Source: Eimeria necatrix
Taxonomy: Eukaryota; Apicomplexa; Conoidasida; Eucoccidiorida; Eimeriidae
DNA length: 10,549 bases
Assembly: GCF_000499385.1 (NCBI RefSeq)
Contig: NW_013651920.1
Span: 1-10,549, forward strand
Direction: 5' to 3'
The notes beneath the pieces are model-generated. The model searched no databases. It worked only from the letters and a program-made list of their open reading frames with translations, and was not told the origin of the DNA. The position numbers and the translations under genes were made by a program. Below are positions 1 to 8,208 of the stretch, one piece after another (position 1 is the first letter of the stretch; each line of letters opens with the position of its first letter).

Positions 1-1199
1 ATGATGATGATGATCACGCTACTGTACGAGATTCATCTCAATATTGAAACTTAATGTTGCCAGTTTAGAACTTTGTACGTTTCGCACTGTAAAGCCCTTT
101 ACTTTGAGTCTCCCAGTGCGTCTTCGTACGGGGCTATGCGCCCTAAACAGAACCATTATGGAACCTTATCTTCATCTTCAGTACTTCGAGGCGATACCAT
201 TTCCTCCAGAGCTCTTATATGTCGTGAAGACATTTCTAGCTTTTATTCTGGCTACTTGCTTTAGTGACAGCCGCCTCAGGCTGCTTTATTACCCCCTCCA
301 CAATATTCAGTTTTAGAAGTTTCCCCTAACAATAGTTCCTATTCATTTCGTAATTGCCTTGCGCTGCTCTTATGTGGACACCAGCTCTAATTATCTTTCC
401 CAGCCACGAACTTCGCCTTCGGTTCTATTCGTGGCCCCTTTATTGCGGGCGAACTTTTCTACTGTCTGAACTTGTTGGGCCTTTTCTTCAGAGCTTCAAG
501 CTATGTATCAAGTTCTGTCTTATTTCAACTCTCATCTAATTTGGAGGAGCTTGCTATATGCCTATCGCAGCTTGGCTTGCAGTTCCGCTGCTGTCTTTTT
601 CTCCCCATTCAGTGTACTTTTGGCCGCTTCTGCTTGGCTTATCTGCCATTCTGAAAGCATTACAGTTCTTGTTGCTTTCTACAAATAGAGTTCCGGGCTG
701 GCGGGTAACTTTGCAGGAATCATTTTCATGCAGTCTGTAGTGTCGGTAGCTGCCTTTGGAACCTTAATCTGCAGTGCAGATCTGCCGACTTGTGCAAAAA
801 ATACTAACAACTACTTTGCTTACCAATGCTTGGAAACTCTAAAGGAATGGCGCTGCATTTGCTTACCAAAGCTGATGCCTCCAGCGGATCACCTCTGTGA
901 CACTGCTCTCTAGAATTCACATGTGGCCTATTGGTACTACTAGATTAGATGTGTTCGCGCGATTTAAGGGAATTTTCGGAGAAAACTGTATATTTACATT
1001 ATGGCAACAGCTGCTTCTTCCCTCCCTTCCGCATTTCATCCCAACTGATATACCATGTTACGTCGCACAAGGCTGGGGCTTGTTTGGCTACTTTGTTCCA
1101 CGCTTCATCACTCTTTTGGCATTATTCATCACTCATGAAATGATATACTTTCACATGCAGGCTGCCACTTCTGAAGGTGTGTTGCTTGGGAAGTTAGTG
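1..1199. other. Repeat-poor segment, no gene resolved; possible 3' end of the retroelement
   Basis: No reading frame here is convincing on either strand; the longest are about 108 codons and look like chance frames. The segment opens with ATG/ATGA trinucleotide copies (1-14) and contains an 11-bp direct repeat TTTGCTTACCA (about 818 and 861). It has no CAG/CTG tract. It lies just downstream, on the minus strand, of the integrase C-terminal remnant, so by position it could hold the end of pol and a decayed LTR. I could not find a matching second LTR in the window, so this is inference from position only. Confidence 0.3.
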
Positions 1200-1229
1200 G
1201 ACTATGCCCCGAGCAAGAGTTAGGCAATG

Positions 1230-1550
1230 CTCAGTGCCATTCACGTCGAAATTTCAATTTAGAAGTCAAAGGTATAGCAAGCGCAGCTATTTTTCTCACT
1301 CAATGCTTGTTTTTAATGAAAGCACGCGGTTACCGTCACTGCTTGCGCACAGGCTGTCTACTGATTTTGCTTTGGGAGTGGCTGAGATTTGTGCCATTCC
1401 TCGAAGATTTTGGCAATTTTGGCAGAACACTGATCCAACCTTTCAGTGCTTTTCTGTGCTTCGTGCTTTCTCCACAATTTTGCTTGGCAAGGTAAGATGG
1501 GGATGCGTTGTGGCCGTCCACAGTGCATGAGGCTTCAAATTTCAAGTGCT
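1230..1550 (-). pseudogene. Integrase C-terminal region remnant
   Basis: Two short minus-strand blocks follow the core at the expected distance. Near 1,530-1,490 a frame reads LMHCGRPQRIPI, like the YG--P--P segment that follows the catalytic core. Near 1,290-1,230 another frame reads AIPLTSKLKFRREWH, like the GD-VLL---L-KL--R--GPF module. Frames differ and stops intervene. No chromodomain was recognised beyond this. Each block alone is weak; order and spacing carry the call. Confidence 0.42.
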
Positions 1551-1729
1551 TGAATATCAGAGTCGTATAGCCCAAGTCGCACGTAGACTGCCGCTCTAAG
1601 GGAATTTTTGCCCGAAATTAGAGTAAATGTCCTTCCGTTTGTCCGAATATATGTCTTCTTTTCTACTTATCTGAATCTGAGGAGTAATTAAAGTTTGGGT
1701 CAGTCTGATGTAAGACCAGCCATAGTGTT

Positions 1730-2085
1730 ACTATTCAAATCCCCTGCCCACGATTGGAAGCTTTCAGGTCCCTCGTTTCACCTGCATACTCTGTGGCTTA
1801 AGAAAAGTAACCTTTTCAGGCCAAACGTTTAATTTCCTTAAAGTCTTGAGCTGGCCTTCTAAAAACGAGGCTCAAAACCTTTGAAGTAATCAATTGAGCC
1901 CTCGCCTTTACGATTTCCCTCAAAAGCTTGCAACCGAATTCTGTGCCTACCCAAGTTCTAGCGGGCAAGGAAATGTATACTGCACGCTTCGAAGAGGGTT
2001 TAGAAGCGAAGCTTGACTGGATGACTTTGCTAGTTCCATGCACCATCAAAGCTCTGCTCTCGCCATGAGCCTTGAGATCGAACAT
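1730..2085 (-). pseudogene. Integrase catalytic-core remnant (DDE acids lost)
   Basis: The integrase core inserts the DNA copy into the host chromosome through three acidic residues (DDE). The open minus frame ending at 1,816 reads, in order, ALMVHGTSKVIQ, SKPSSKRAV, REIVKARAQLITSK and LSLVFRRPAQDF. These match the VVVDR-SK, P--SA, IVSDR--FTS and F---LG blocks of Ty3/gypsy integrases with near-correct spacing. Past the stop, a second block ATEYAGETRDLKASNR matches the A-HP-TDGQ-ER-NR region. At the three catalytic positions I see H, A and probably K in place of D, D and E. This is the best-supported part of the element. Confidence 0.62.
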
Positions 2086-2096
2086 TGCAGCATCTC

Positions 2097-2300
2097 TCAA
2101 AAGCGGTGGCAGTCAATAGTAGTGTGGCAGATCTTTGCCATTTCCCCAGTTTTATGGGTGGGCGGTTTCATTGCCGTTACATCTGTAGGGGCAAACGCTG
2201 AGCTGTTCCGAATTTTGCTGCTGCTGTGCAGCTTATCTTGTTTTGGATGGCCGTTGTTGTGGGCTTTTGCGGAAAGTGGAAAGTGATTTGGTAAGACACA
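2097..2300 (-). pseudogene. Integrase N-terminal zinc-domain remnant
   Basis: The minus frame ending at 2,097 contains KAHNNGHPKQDKLHSS, which fits the two-histidine part of the HHCC zinc domain (H-x3-H followed by G-KT). It then has KTGEMAKICHTTIDC, at the position of the GLL-PLPIP-W linker between the zinc domain and the core. The cysteine pair between these two blocks is missing. The frame stops at 2,097 and the following core domain continues in another frame, so a frameshift lies near 2,060-2,100. Confidence 0.5.
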
Positions 2301-2589
2301 CAAGACGAGGGGCCATCCTGTGTCGGTCGAATGATACTGCATCTATATGGACTTTAAATCACTTGCGGTTCCCCTCTGCACTTAGGGAAATTATTCAACA
2401 GGACAACGGGAAATTGCTCTTTACTGCGACATCTGCGCGAACTACTACCTTGAACATTAGTGCTTCCATTTTAGATATCGCCTTTTTCTTTGGCTGCAAT
2501 ACGCTGCTTCCCAAATGACTGCAAAGCGCTCTGCTGTATTACTGTGCTTCCTTTGCAAAGGCATGGTTTCACAGATTGCATTTTCGACA

Positions 2590-2720
2590 CCGGCTAGGCG
2601 GACGAACTGCATTCGCTTGGAGCTCGTGAAGAAGAGCTGAGCTATTGAGGCTGCACGAACCGGCTAGAGAAGCAGAGGCTTTTAATTCCAAGTTCTTTCT
2701 TTCCTTGCCGAAGTACACAG
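2590..2720 (-). pseudogene. Possible RNase H remnant
   Basis: Between the RT thumb and the integrase zinc region lies about 650 bp, room for an RNase H domain plus tether. One minus-strand frame here reads LCFSSRFVQPQ, a stop, then LSSSSRAPSECSS, resembling the V-F-SR-L-PAE-NYS-EKE segment of Ty3/gypsy RNase H. The catalytic TDAS and TDH motifs were not found. The call rests mainly on position between two better-supported domains. Confidence 0.33.
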
Positions 2721-2943
2721 AACAGTCTTTACGAGTTTCCTTCTGAAAACTGAGGCGACACCGCGTTGCTTGACCATTGTGGCTCCACACTTATCCACAT
2801 GCCGACTTTTTGCAGCCTGATTCCCACAGTCGAGTTATACCGACTAAATTCGCATTTTGGCGATTATATAAATCTTCAAAAGCTTACGAGAAAGCCCACC
2901 AGCAAGCGAGCTATTAGAGCCAAAGTCGCCAAAGGCCTAGGGC

Positions 2944-3740
2944 TCATTGCCGCAGGGCTTGAATGTTGGATGGGGGAGTTGTGATGGGTTGCTTTTTGCA
3001 TGAAAGAATCAAATGTGTCATTCTGAAGAGCATTTTTGTCATGTAGGCAGCCACAAACCTCCGGCAGGAATAGAGGAAGTGTTTGCTGCGATTACTAACA
3101 GCTGAGCTTGGAAGCCACATTTGAATTTCACACTTCCCTGCAATAACAATGAATGCTTTACAAGCCCTGAGTGGCACACCGGGAAAGCACTCACACCCAA
3201 ACTTGCGAGCTGTGCTTTAAAACAATTCGAACTTTGTGCTTTTCTGGATGTATTCCCCAGCTTTCCAAGTTTGGCAGAGCTGTGTGCTGCGGCAGATCAA
3301 GCTGTGCAGGGGCAGCTCGAGTTCAAAGAACTTTTGATTCTGAAAGCGTTTACTGTTCTAAATCGAATTTATGTGCCACAACGGCTTTCACTAGCCACCA
3401 AGCTTTGCCCATCTAGCATGAATCTGTTGAACTCGAAATCCCTCAGATATAGATTTCGCACTGGCAAAGGTCTTTGCGAATGCAAACGGCGCCAACTTGC
3501 AGCGCTACTTAAAATGCTGGAAACACATTTAAGCGAAGAGGAGGACCTGTAGCTACTCTGCTCCAGAGGATTTCTTTGAAACAGTGAGTTCTGAACAAAT
3601 CTGTTGGAGTCCTTTCTGTTATGCACTAGAAAGCGGAAAGCAGCTTCGGATACCGAAGATCAGACTATTGCTTTTGTTTCTAAACAGCAGGCACTTGAAA
3701 AAACTTTAATGATTGCGTTTTCGGTGTAAACTGTATTCTA
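2944..3740 (-). pseudogene. Reverse transcriptase remnant (Ty3/gypsy)
   Basis: RT copies the element's RNA into DNA. Near 3,740-3,640 a stop-broken frame reads VPAV then SDLRYPK, resembling the N-terminal APV-x-KK-DG-LR region. A frame at 3,626-3,369 gives SILSSAASW, at the position of the LDL-SGY motif, then DFEFNRFMLDGQS, at the position of the FEF-MPFGL-NAP segment. A frame at about 3,379-3,359 gives VVAHKFDL where the YxDD box would sit. The frame at 3,177-2,944 is the clearest: EIQMWLPSSAVS, then HFLYSCRRFVAAY, then MTHL and CKK, matching the thumb/connection (WP-P, FL-C-YYRRF, PLT-L, KK). At least two frame changes separate these pieces, and YxDD is not intact. Confidence 0.6.
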
Positions 3741-3869
3741 ACTATTAGGCTGACGCGGAAACATCTGCCAATCGAGCGCGCCGCAGGCAGCAGATGCCCT
3801 TCGATAAGCCTTGTGCTGCATAATTTAGTAATGCCTAGCATTAAATTTTCTCAATTTTTGTCATTTTAG

Positions 3870-4300
3870 AAAGATGGAGCTTTGATTTTATTCTTTCTGC
3901 CCCCCCTCAAGAACTCCCCAACCTGTGCAGAACCACCGGGTTGCTGCAACCCTCAGAGGGTGCTGGCGGCGCACTCGCCGTGCTGCCTTCCAGACATTAC
4001 AAATTTGCGAAAATAAAAAGAAAAGCTGCTGGCATTTGCATTGGGAGCGGCTGGAGTCGAAGTGCTGCAGCCAACAGAGCCTCCGAAGTGGAACTCTGCA
4101 GCAGCTGCATCGGACAGAAGCTGCTGCTTTCTAAGGCGCTGCAGCAGCTCTTCTGAAAGGCATTACTGCGGTGATCAACGCGAAGGCGCTGGGGGCGCAG
4201 GGGCAGGTATTTCCTGCTTCTTTCCCCCTGTGACTAGCCGCAGCTAGCCACTGCAGGGCTGAACAGCAGCTAGAACTCCTCTAAAATGCTTCAGTTTTGC
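3870..4300. other. Compositional boundary and GCAG-rich non-coding segment
   Basis: Sequence changes at about 3,870-3,920, past a C-run (3,900-3,906). Upstream is balanced, repeat-free DNA with retroelement traces. Downstream, CTGCAG, GCTGCAGC and GCTGCTG words become frequent (for example 4,063-4,150), the local signature of the rest of the window. Open frames here (up to 71 codons) overlap in all three phases and look like products of low complexity, not genes. I call no gene in this stretch. Confidence 0.4.
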
Positions 4301-5163
4301 GTTTCGAATTGAATTTTAGTTTATTTCTGCATTTTTAATGGAGTAGTTCAGGCCCGAGCTGCAGCGGAGAAAGCTGGGCATCTAGCGGCGAGGTCCAGTG
4401 GCTCGTGGCAGCGGGGTGGGGGGTTTGTCGCTTGCCCGCGATTCAAGTAGAAGGAGCTTTTTTTGAATTAAAAATCTAGAAAAAGTTGAAAAGTGGAATA
4501 ATATTGGAAAGAATTTGCGGTTTTTTACTTCGCGGGGCAAAAAGAATGCAAAAGAGGCTACAGCATCTGGAAGTGCCGTGGAAACAAAGCACACCGAATC
4601 AGTCGGAGCCTGGCAGCTGTTCCTGGCGGGGAAAAGCAAGCTACTCGACCCACAGTACAAACTCCTTCATTTTGTGATCTTCCTTTCTTTTATCTTCTCG
4701 ATTAGCGTTTTTAGGTAAACTCTGCGGCTTGAAATTTCAGCGACAGGACGGGACCACTGTGTGCACTGTCACGGATTCTGTGTGTTGAGCGATTCGCGCA
4801 TACAAGTATGTCGTCGGCACGGGAGATCTCAAAACAACCCGTTCCCTTTTTCCTAATTTGCATTTTTTAGAATTTTTGTGTTCTTTTGGGGGGTCTTGGC
4901 GGGAGTTTGTGGCGGCAGAGGCGTCCAGTGGGAGGCCGGAGCGCCTTCCGCCGTGCAGCGCGCGGCGCGGTGGTTGTACACCTCAAACCGCAGCTGCAGG
5001 CGTTTTATTGAGTTCGTTTAAGTCACTTTTATCGAAAGAGAACAGAAGAGCAGCAGCAGAGCCCCGGAGTTGCTGCTGCAGCTCCGCAAAACCAGCTTTC
5101 TGTCTGTGCTGCTGCGCCGCAGCCGCCCAGCCAAGCTCTCGCGGCGCCGCCGCGCCAGACACA
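4301..5163 (+). other. Presumed upstream region of the four-exon gene
   Basis: No supported gene lies here. It alternates A/T-rich stretches (4,290-4,350; 4,440-4,530; 4,670-4,720) with G/C-rich ones. The exon 1 frame stays open back to 4,858, but the first ATG in it is at 5,164, so this stretch is best read as promoter and 5' untranslated DNA, or as an unrecognised upstream exon. No defined promoter element could be identified. Confidence 0.35.
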
Positions 5164-5298
5164 ATGGAGGCAGTCAACAAACTCTGTTCCTGCAGGTTCG
5201 AGCCCCTCGTGGAGGTCCCGGTGCCGGAAAAGGCGGTGGTCTGGACTTCCAAGAACTACTACGATGGCACAGGTCCGGCACTGCTGCTGCTGCTGCTG

Positions 5299-5332
<34 letters not shown>

Positions 5333-5462
5333 GCGCAGCAGCAGGGTTTAAGCTGCAGATGCTGCTGCAGCGCGCAGCAAAGGGCTCCAAGCCGCTGCTG
5401 CTGCAGCACGCAGCAAAGGGCTTAAAGCTGCTTCTGCTGCTGCTGCCGCTGCTGCTGCCGCT

Positions 5463-5497
<35 letters not shown>

Positions 5498-6275
5498 CGC
5501 TGCTGCTGTTGCTGCTGCTGTTGCTGCTGCTGTTGCTGTTGCTGCTGCTGCTGCTGCTACAGCGCGCAGCAAAGGGCTTTAATGAATGGGCAGCTGGAGG
5601 GGCGGGGGGAAGGGCGGCGTGGGCACAGGGTCTTGGGGTGTACGTACACCGTGAAGTTGGTTGTGTGGGGCGTGGCGGCGTCCTTTCTTGGAGTTTCTGG
5701 GCTCATTTGAACTGCATTTTTCGAATTAAGGACTATTTTTGGAAATAAAATTGTTAATTTGCGTTTTAAAACGCGTTTTGCCTTCGTTTCAGGCTGGGTG
5801 GGGCTCCCGGACAGCGAAAAGCTGAGCCTCAAGCCCACCCTCTTCGCCGACAACAGGCTGCTTTTCCTCGAGCCCGTCGACGGCGTCTGCGAGGCCTTCA
5901 GCAACGTCCAGTCCGGCAAGTACGACGTGAAGGTGCGCAGCAGTTAAGGACTTGCAAGTTTAAAGAATGCAAATCTCTTCAACTTTAAAAATAAATCATT
6001 CAAATAATTCAAATAATTCAAATAATTCAAATAATTCAAATAATTCGAATCATTCTAATAATTTAAATCATTCAAATCACTCAAACAATTCAAAAAATGC
6101 AAACAATTCAAGTAATTCAAAGAATTCACAGAATTCAAAGAATTCAAATAATTCAAAGAATTCAAATAGTTCAAGTACAATTCAAATAATTCAAATAATT
6201 CAAACAGTTCAAGTACAATTCAAAGAATTCAAAGAATCCAAGTCTCCCCGCACTGCACTGCAACTCGCTCCCCTC

Positions 6276-6328
<53 letters not shown>

Positions 6329-7963
6329 AGTGCTGGAGCAAGCTGGACTGTCACCTGGGGATCGAGGGTGACCAGAGCGTATTTTTGTCGACTCCTCAGC
6401 TGCAGCAAGTTGCGGTGTACAGCCACCCGGAGCGGCTGCCAGCTTTCCCCAAGTCCTGGAAACCCCTTCTCTTCACTTTGAATTCTTCTGCAATAACTTT
6501 CCGGCTCACTGACACGCTCTGTCTCGTAGTGACCATCGACGAAAGCCACACCCCCAAAGTCCACTGCGTGGACTACAACGGGGGCTTCGCTTTGTCTCAC
6601 CCCGCGAGCGGGGCGGCGCTGGCTTACGGGAGTTTGGCCGTGCGGGGCTTCGAGTCTTTGCCGAATTGCGAAATAATCCCAAGACTGGCCTCAGCCGCTG
6701 GGGACTGGGGCTTCTTTGTGCAGCTTTTTTCGTGGGGATCGCTGATTTTGGCTAAGTCCGTGGACTTGGCGCGGCCAGCGAGCTTCCTGGGCCTCGGACT
6801 TGGCAAAAAAACGGACTGCCTCGGCGTGCTGCTGCTGCCGCCGCGGCTGGCCGTGCTGCTGCACCTCGAGACCCCCAAGGTGCAGCGCAGCCTGCAGCAC
6901 GGCCGGGACTTCTTGCTGACAGCTAATAAGACCAGCGAAACGGACTTGGAAATATTTTTGCTGATGGATGGCCAGCTTTCCGTCTTCAACTACTCCTTCG
7001 ACTTGCGCCTGAACCGCCCCGACAAGCCCCGCCACGTGGACAACGCGGCCTTCAAGGGAGTCCTCGAACTCGACGAAAAAAAGAAATGCAGCAGATTTAT
7101 TTTCCAAAACTCAAAAAACTCCAAAGTCCTCGTGGCTCAGGGCTGTCCGTTGCCTGCGGGCGACCACCTCGTCAGCAGCTCCCTCATTGCCGTCTTCGAC
7201 GCCGAGATCTGTCAGTTCAACTTCTTCCTTTTTTCTTCTTTTTTTTCCTTTTTTTTCGCTCCTTTTTGCTTCTTTTCTCTTCTTTTCCTTTTCTAATTCC
7301 ATTTCAGAAAATCTCTTTCAAAAATATTCCTCTTTTCGCCGGCTTTCCGCGCCTTCTGGCCCTCTCGGCCCGCTTTCTTGCCGTGCAAGTTCAAGTCTGT
7401 GGTCTTTCTTTTCGGATTTTCTGTTTTTATTTTCTTTTTTGAATTTCTCCTTTTATTTTCTTCTTTCTGCTTCTTTATTTCCTTTATTTCCTCCCTCCTT
7501 TTGTTGCACTAACTCCTCCTTGGACAGTTTTGCTGCTGCTGTGCACATTCTGCTGCTGTTATAATTGCATCCGTGTTCATTTATTTCAATTATTATTAGT
7601 GATAATAATTATTGTTATTTGTACTCATTGTTGTTAATTGTTTTTAATTGCTATTTGTTGCAGTTAACAACAATTCAAATTGCATGCGCTGCGGTGCTAA
7701 ACTCGTCTGCTGCTGCTGCTGCTGCTGCTGCTGCGTCGCTTGCTGCTGAACTCGTCTGCTGCTGCTGCTGCTGCTGCTGCTGCGTCGCTTGCTGCTGGAC
7801 TCATCTGCTGCTTCTTTTGCTGCTGCTGCTGCTGCGTCGCTTGCTGCTGGACTCATCTGCTGCTTCTTTTGCTGCTGCTGCTGCTGCAGGCATGTACATG
7901 ACGCACCCCCCCGCGTTGAAGCTGTGTTCTGCTTTTAACACGGTGGCGCTGCCAGTGGACTAG
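5164..7963 (+). CDS. Four-exon gene, 400-residue protein of unknown function
   Basis: Exons: 5164-5272, 5793-5932, 6331-7210 and 7890-7963, stop TAG at 7961. Intron phases are 1, 0 and 1, and every junction keeps frame: GT/AG ends at ACAG|GTCCGG...TTTCAG, GAAG|GTGCGC...CTGCAG and ATCT|GTCAGT...CTGCAG. The start ATG has A at -3 and G at +4 and is the first in its open frame. The protein begins MEAVNKLCSCRFEPLVEV and ends NTVALPVD. I see no signal peptide, clear membrane segment or known domain. It has scattered cysteines (C8, C10, CWSKLDC at 84-90, C377) and many short beta-like stretches, for example LGVLLLPPRLAVLLHLE. It has no single-residue runs, unusual for this repeat-laden locus. A cytosolic, mainly beta protein is a guess. 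Upstream exons, or a different last exon, are possible. Confidence 0.68.
5281..5331 (+). repeat. CTG tract in intron 1
   Basis: Seventeen triplets, CTG with one CTC, beginning 8 bases after the intron 1 donor. Read through in the exon 1 frame it would be polyleucine. The matched phase of the exon 2 junction argues that it is removed by splicing. Confidence 0.85.
5331..5583 (+). repeat. Interspersed 24-bp repeat in intron 1, four copies
   Basis: Copies at 5331-5354 (diverged), 5368-5391, 5404-5427 and 5560-5583 share the core CGCGCAGCAAAGGGCT (one base changed in the third) followed by an A/T-rich AA(G) end. They are separated by CTG-type DNA, most of it the long tract between copies 3 and 4. 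Confidence 0.75.
5428..5559 (+). repeat. Imperfect CTG/TTG/CCG tract in intron 1
   Basis: About 130 bases of CTG triplets interrupted by TTG, CCG, TCG and CTT. The interruptions suggest an old tract. The minus-strand reading is a spurious Ala/Thr repeat and the plus-strand reading polyleucine. Confidence 0.85.
5637..5650. promoter_or_regulatory. Isolated copy of palindrome GGTGTACGTACACC in intron 1
   Basis: A perfect 14-bp palindrome, identical to the unit of the array at 8747-8840. It has GTAC at both half sites. Its function is not shown by sequence; it could be a protein-binding site or a dispersed repeat remnant. Confidence 0.45.
5999..6238 (+). repeat. 9-bp TTCAAATAA tandem repeat in intron 2
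   Basis: Five perfect TTCAAATAA units (5999-6043) are followed by about 15 diverged units that keep 9-bp register to about 6178 (TTCAAAGAA, TTCAAGTAA and others), then shorter shifted copies. It is A/T-rich in contrast to the G/C-rich exons on both sides, and lies wholly within intron 2. Read as protein it gives Asn/Ser repeats, but the exon 2 frame has a stop at 5945, so it is not coding in this gene model. Confidence 0.85.
6277..6330 (+). repeat. (CTG)17-CAG at the intron 2 acceptor
   Basis: Seventeen perfect CTG triplets followed directly by CAG, whose AG is the proposed 3' splice site. The tract occupies the place of the polypyrimidine tract. Exon 3 begins at 6331 with TGC in phase 0. 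Confidence 0.75.
7221..7294 (+). repeat. Pyrimidine tract in intron 3
   Basis: Seventy-two of 74 bases are C or T, with only two G. It starts 10 bases after the intron 3 donor and is followed by CTAAT and TTTCAG (AG at 7306-7307), which looks like a complete 3' splice site. C/T-rich DNA continues to about 7500. Confidence 0.7.
7701..7889 (+). repeat. 49-bp minisatellite ending at the intron 3 acceptor
   Basis: Tandem units start with ACTCGTCTG or ACTCATCTG at 7701, 7750, 7799 and 7851, with lengths 49, 49, 52 and a final 39. Each contains a CTG core; the first three end GCGTCGCTTGCTGCTG. In the last unit the CTG core is followed by CAG instead of CGTCGC, and that CAG is the proposed splice acceptor of exon 4. 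Confidence 0.8.
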
Positions 7964-7972
7964 AGGCCCGTG

Positions 7973-7976
<4 letters not shown>

Positions 7977-8020
<44 letters not shown>
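7977..8020 (+). repeat. CAG tract
   Basis: About 14 perfect CAG triplets starting 14 bases past the exon 4 stop codon, probably in the 3' untranslated region of the four-exon gene. Confidence 0.85.
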
Positions 8021-8021
<1 letters not shown>

Positions 8022-8138
8022 CTCGAGAAAAGTTCGAAAAGTTATTTCTGAAGTTTCTGAAATCTGTATTACACAGCGCAGACCCGAAAGGCAGCGAGGA
8101 GGAAAGTTGGCAAGCAGTCGCGCGCTGGGGAGCGCACC

Positions 8139-8167
8139 CTGCTGCTGCTGCAGCCGCTGCTGCAGCT

Positions 8168-8208
<41 letters not shown>
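8139..8208 (+). repeat. CTG then CAG tract (inverted pair)
   Basis: Four CTG, then CAGCCGCTGCTGCAGCTG, then a long CAG run. The CTG and CAG arms can pair as a hairpin. Confidence 0.75.

Larger units (their letters stand above)
1200..3760 (-). mobile_element. Decayed Ty3/gypsy-type LTR retrotransposon (pol remnant)
   Basis: Read on the minus strand, broken frames give RT, RNase H, integrase zinc, integrase core and integrase C-terminal matches in the order and spacing of a Ty3/gypsy pol (RT-RH-IN), over about 2.5 kb. The best stretches are the RT thumb (CRRFVAAY preceded by FL and W-P) and the integrase core (SKVIQ, REIV, ITSK, LVFRR). The order is RT before IN, which excludes Ty1/copia, where IN precedes RT. 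Stops and frameshifts break every domain, so the copy is dead. No gag, protease, primer-binding site or LTR was identified. Chromovirus-like Ty3/gypsy fragments are known from Eimeria genomes. The matches are by eye; a profile search would be needed for certainty. Confidence 0.62.

Noticed and set aside
1816..2100. Retroviral-type aspartic protease in the minus frame
   Set aside because: The stretch ALMVHGTSKVI first suggested a decayed protease motif, but the following blocks REIV, ITSK and LVFRR and the order relative to RT fit the integrase core instead.
3121..3552. 143-codon plus-strand open frame, the longest in the first 3.8 kb
   Set aside because: It lacks an in-frame ATG start at its beginning and lies antisense to the RT remnant, whose motif matches on the minus strand are better. 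Treated as a chance frame.
5190..5210. tRNA B-box-like GGTTCGAGCCC
   Set aside because: It lies within the coding exon and no A box or foldable acceptor and anticodon arms surround it.
4858..5748. 296-codon plus-strand frame with long polyleucine
   Set aside because: Its middle is exon 1 read through into intron 1 repeats. The part before 5,164 has no ATG, and the in-phase junction to exon 2 fits better than read-through.
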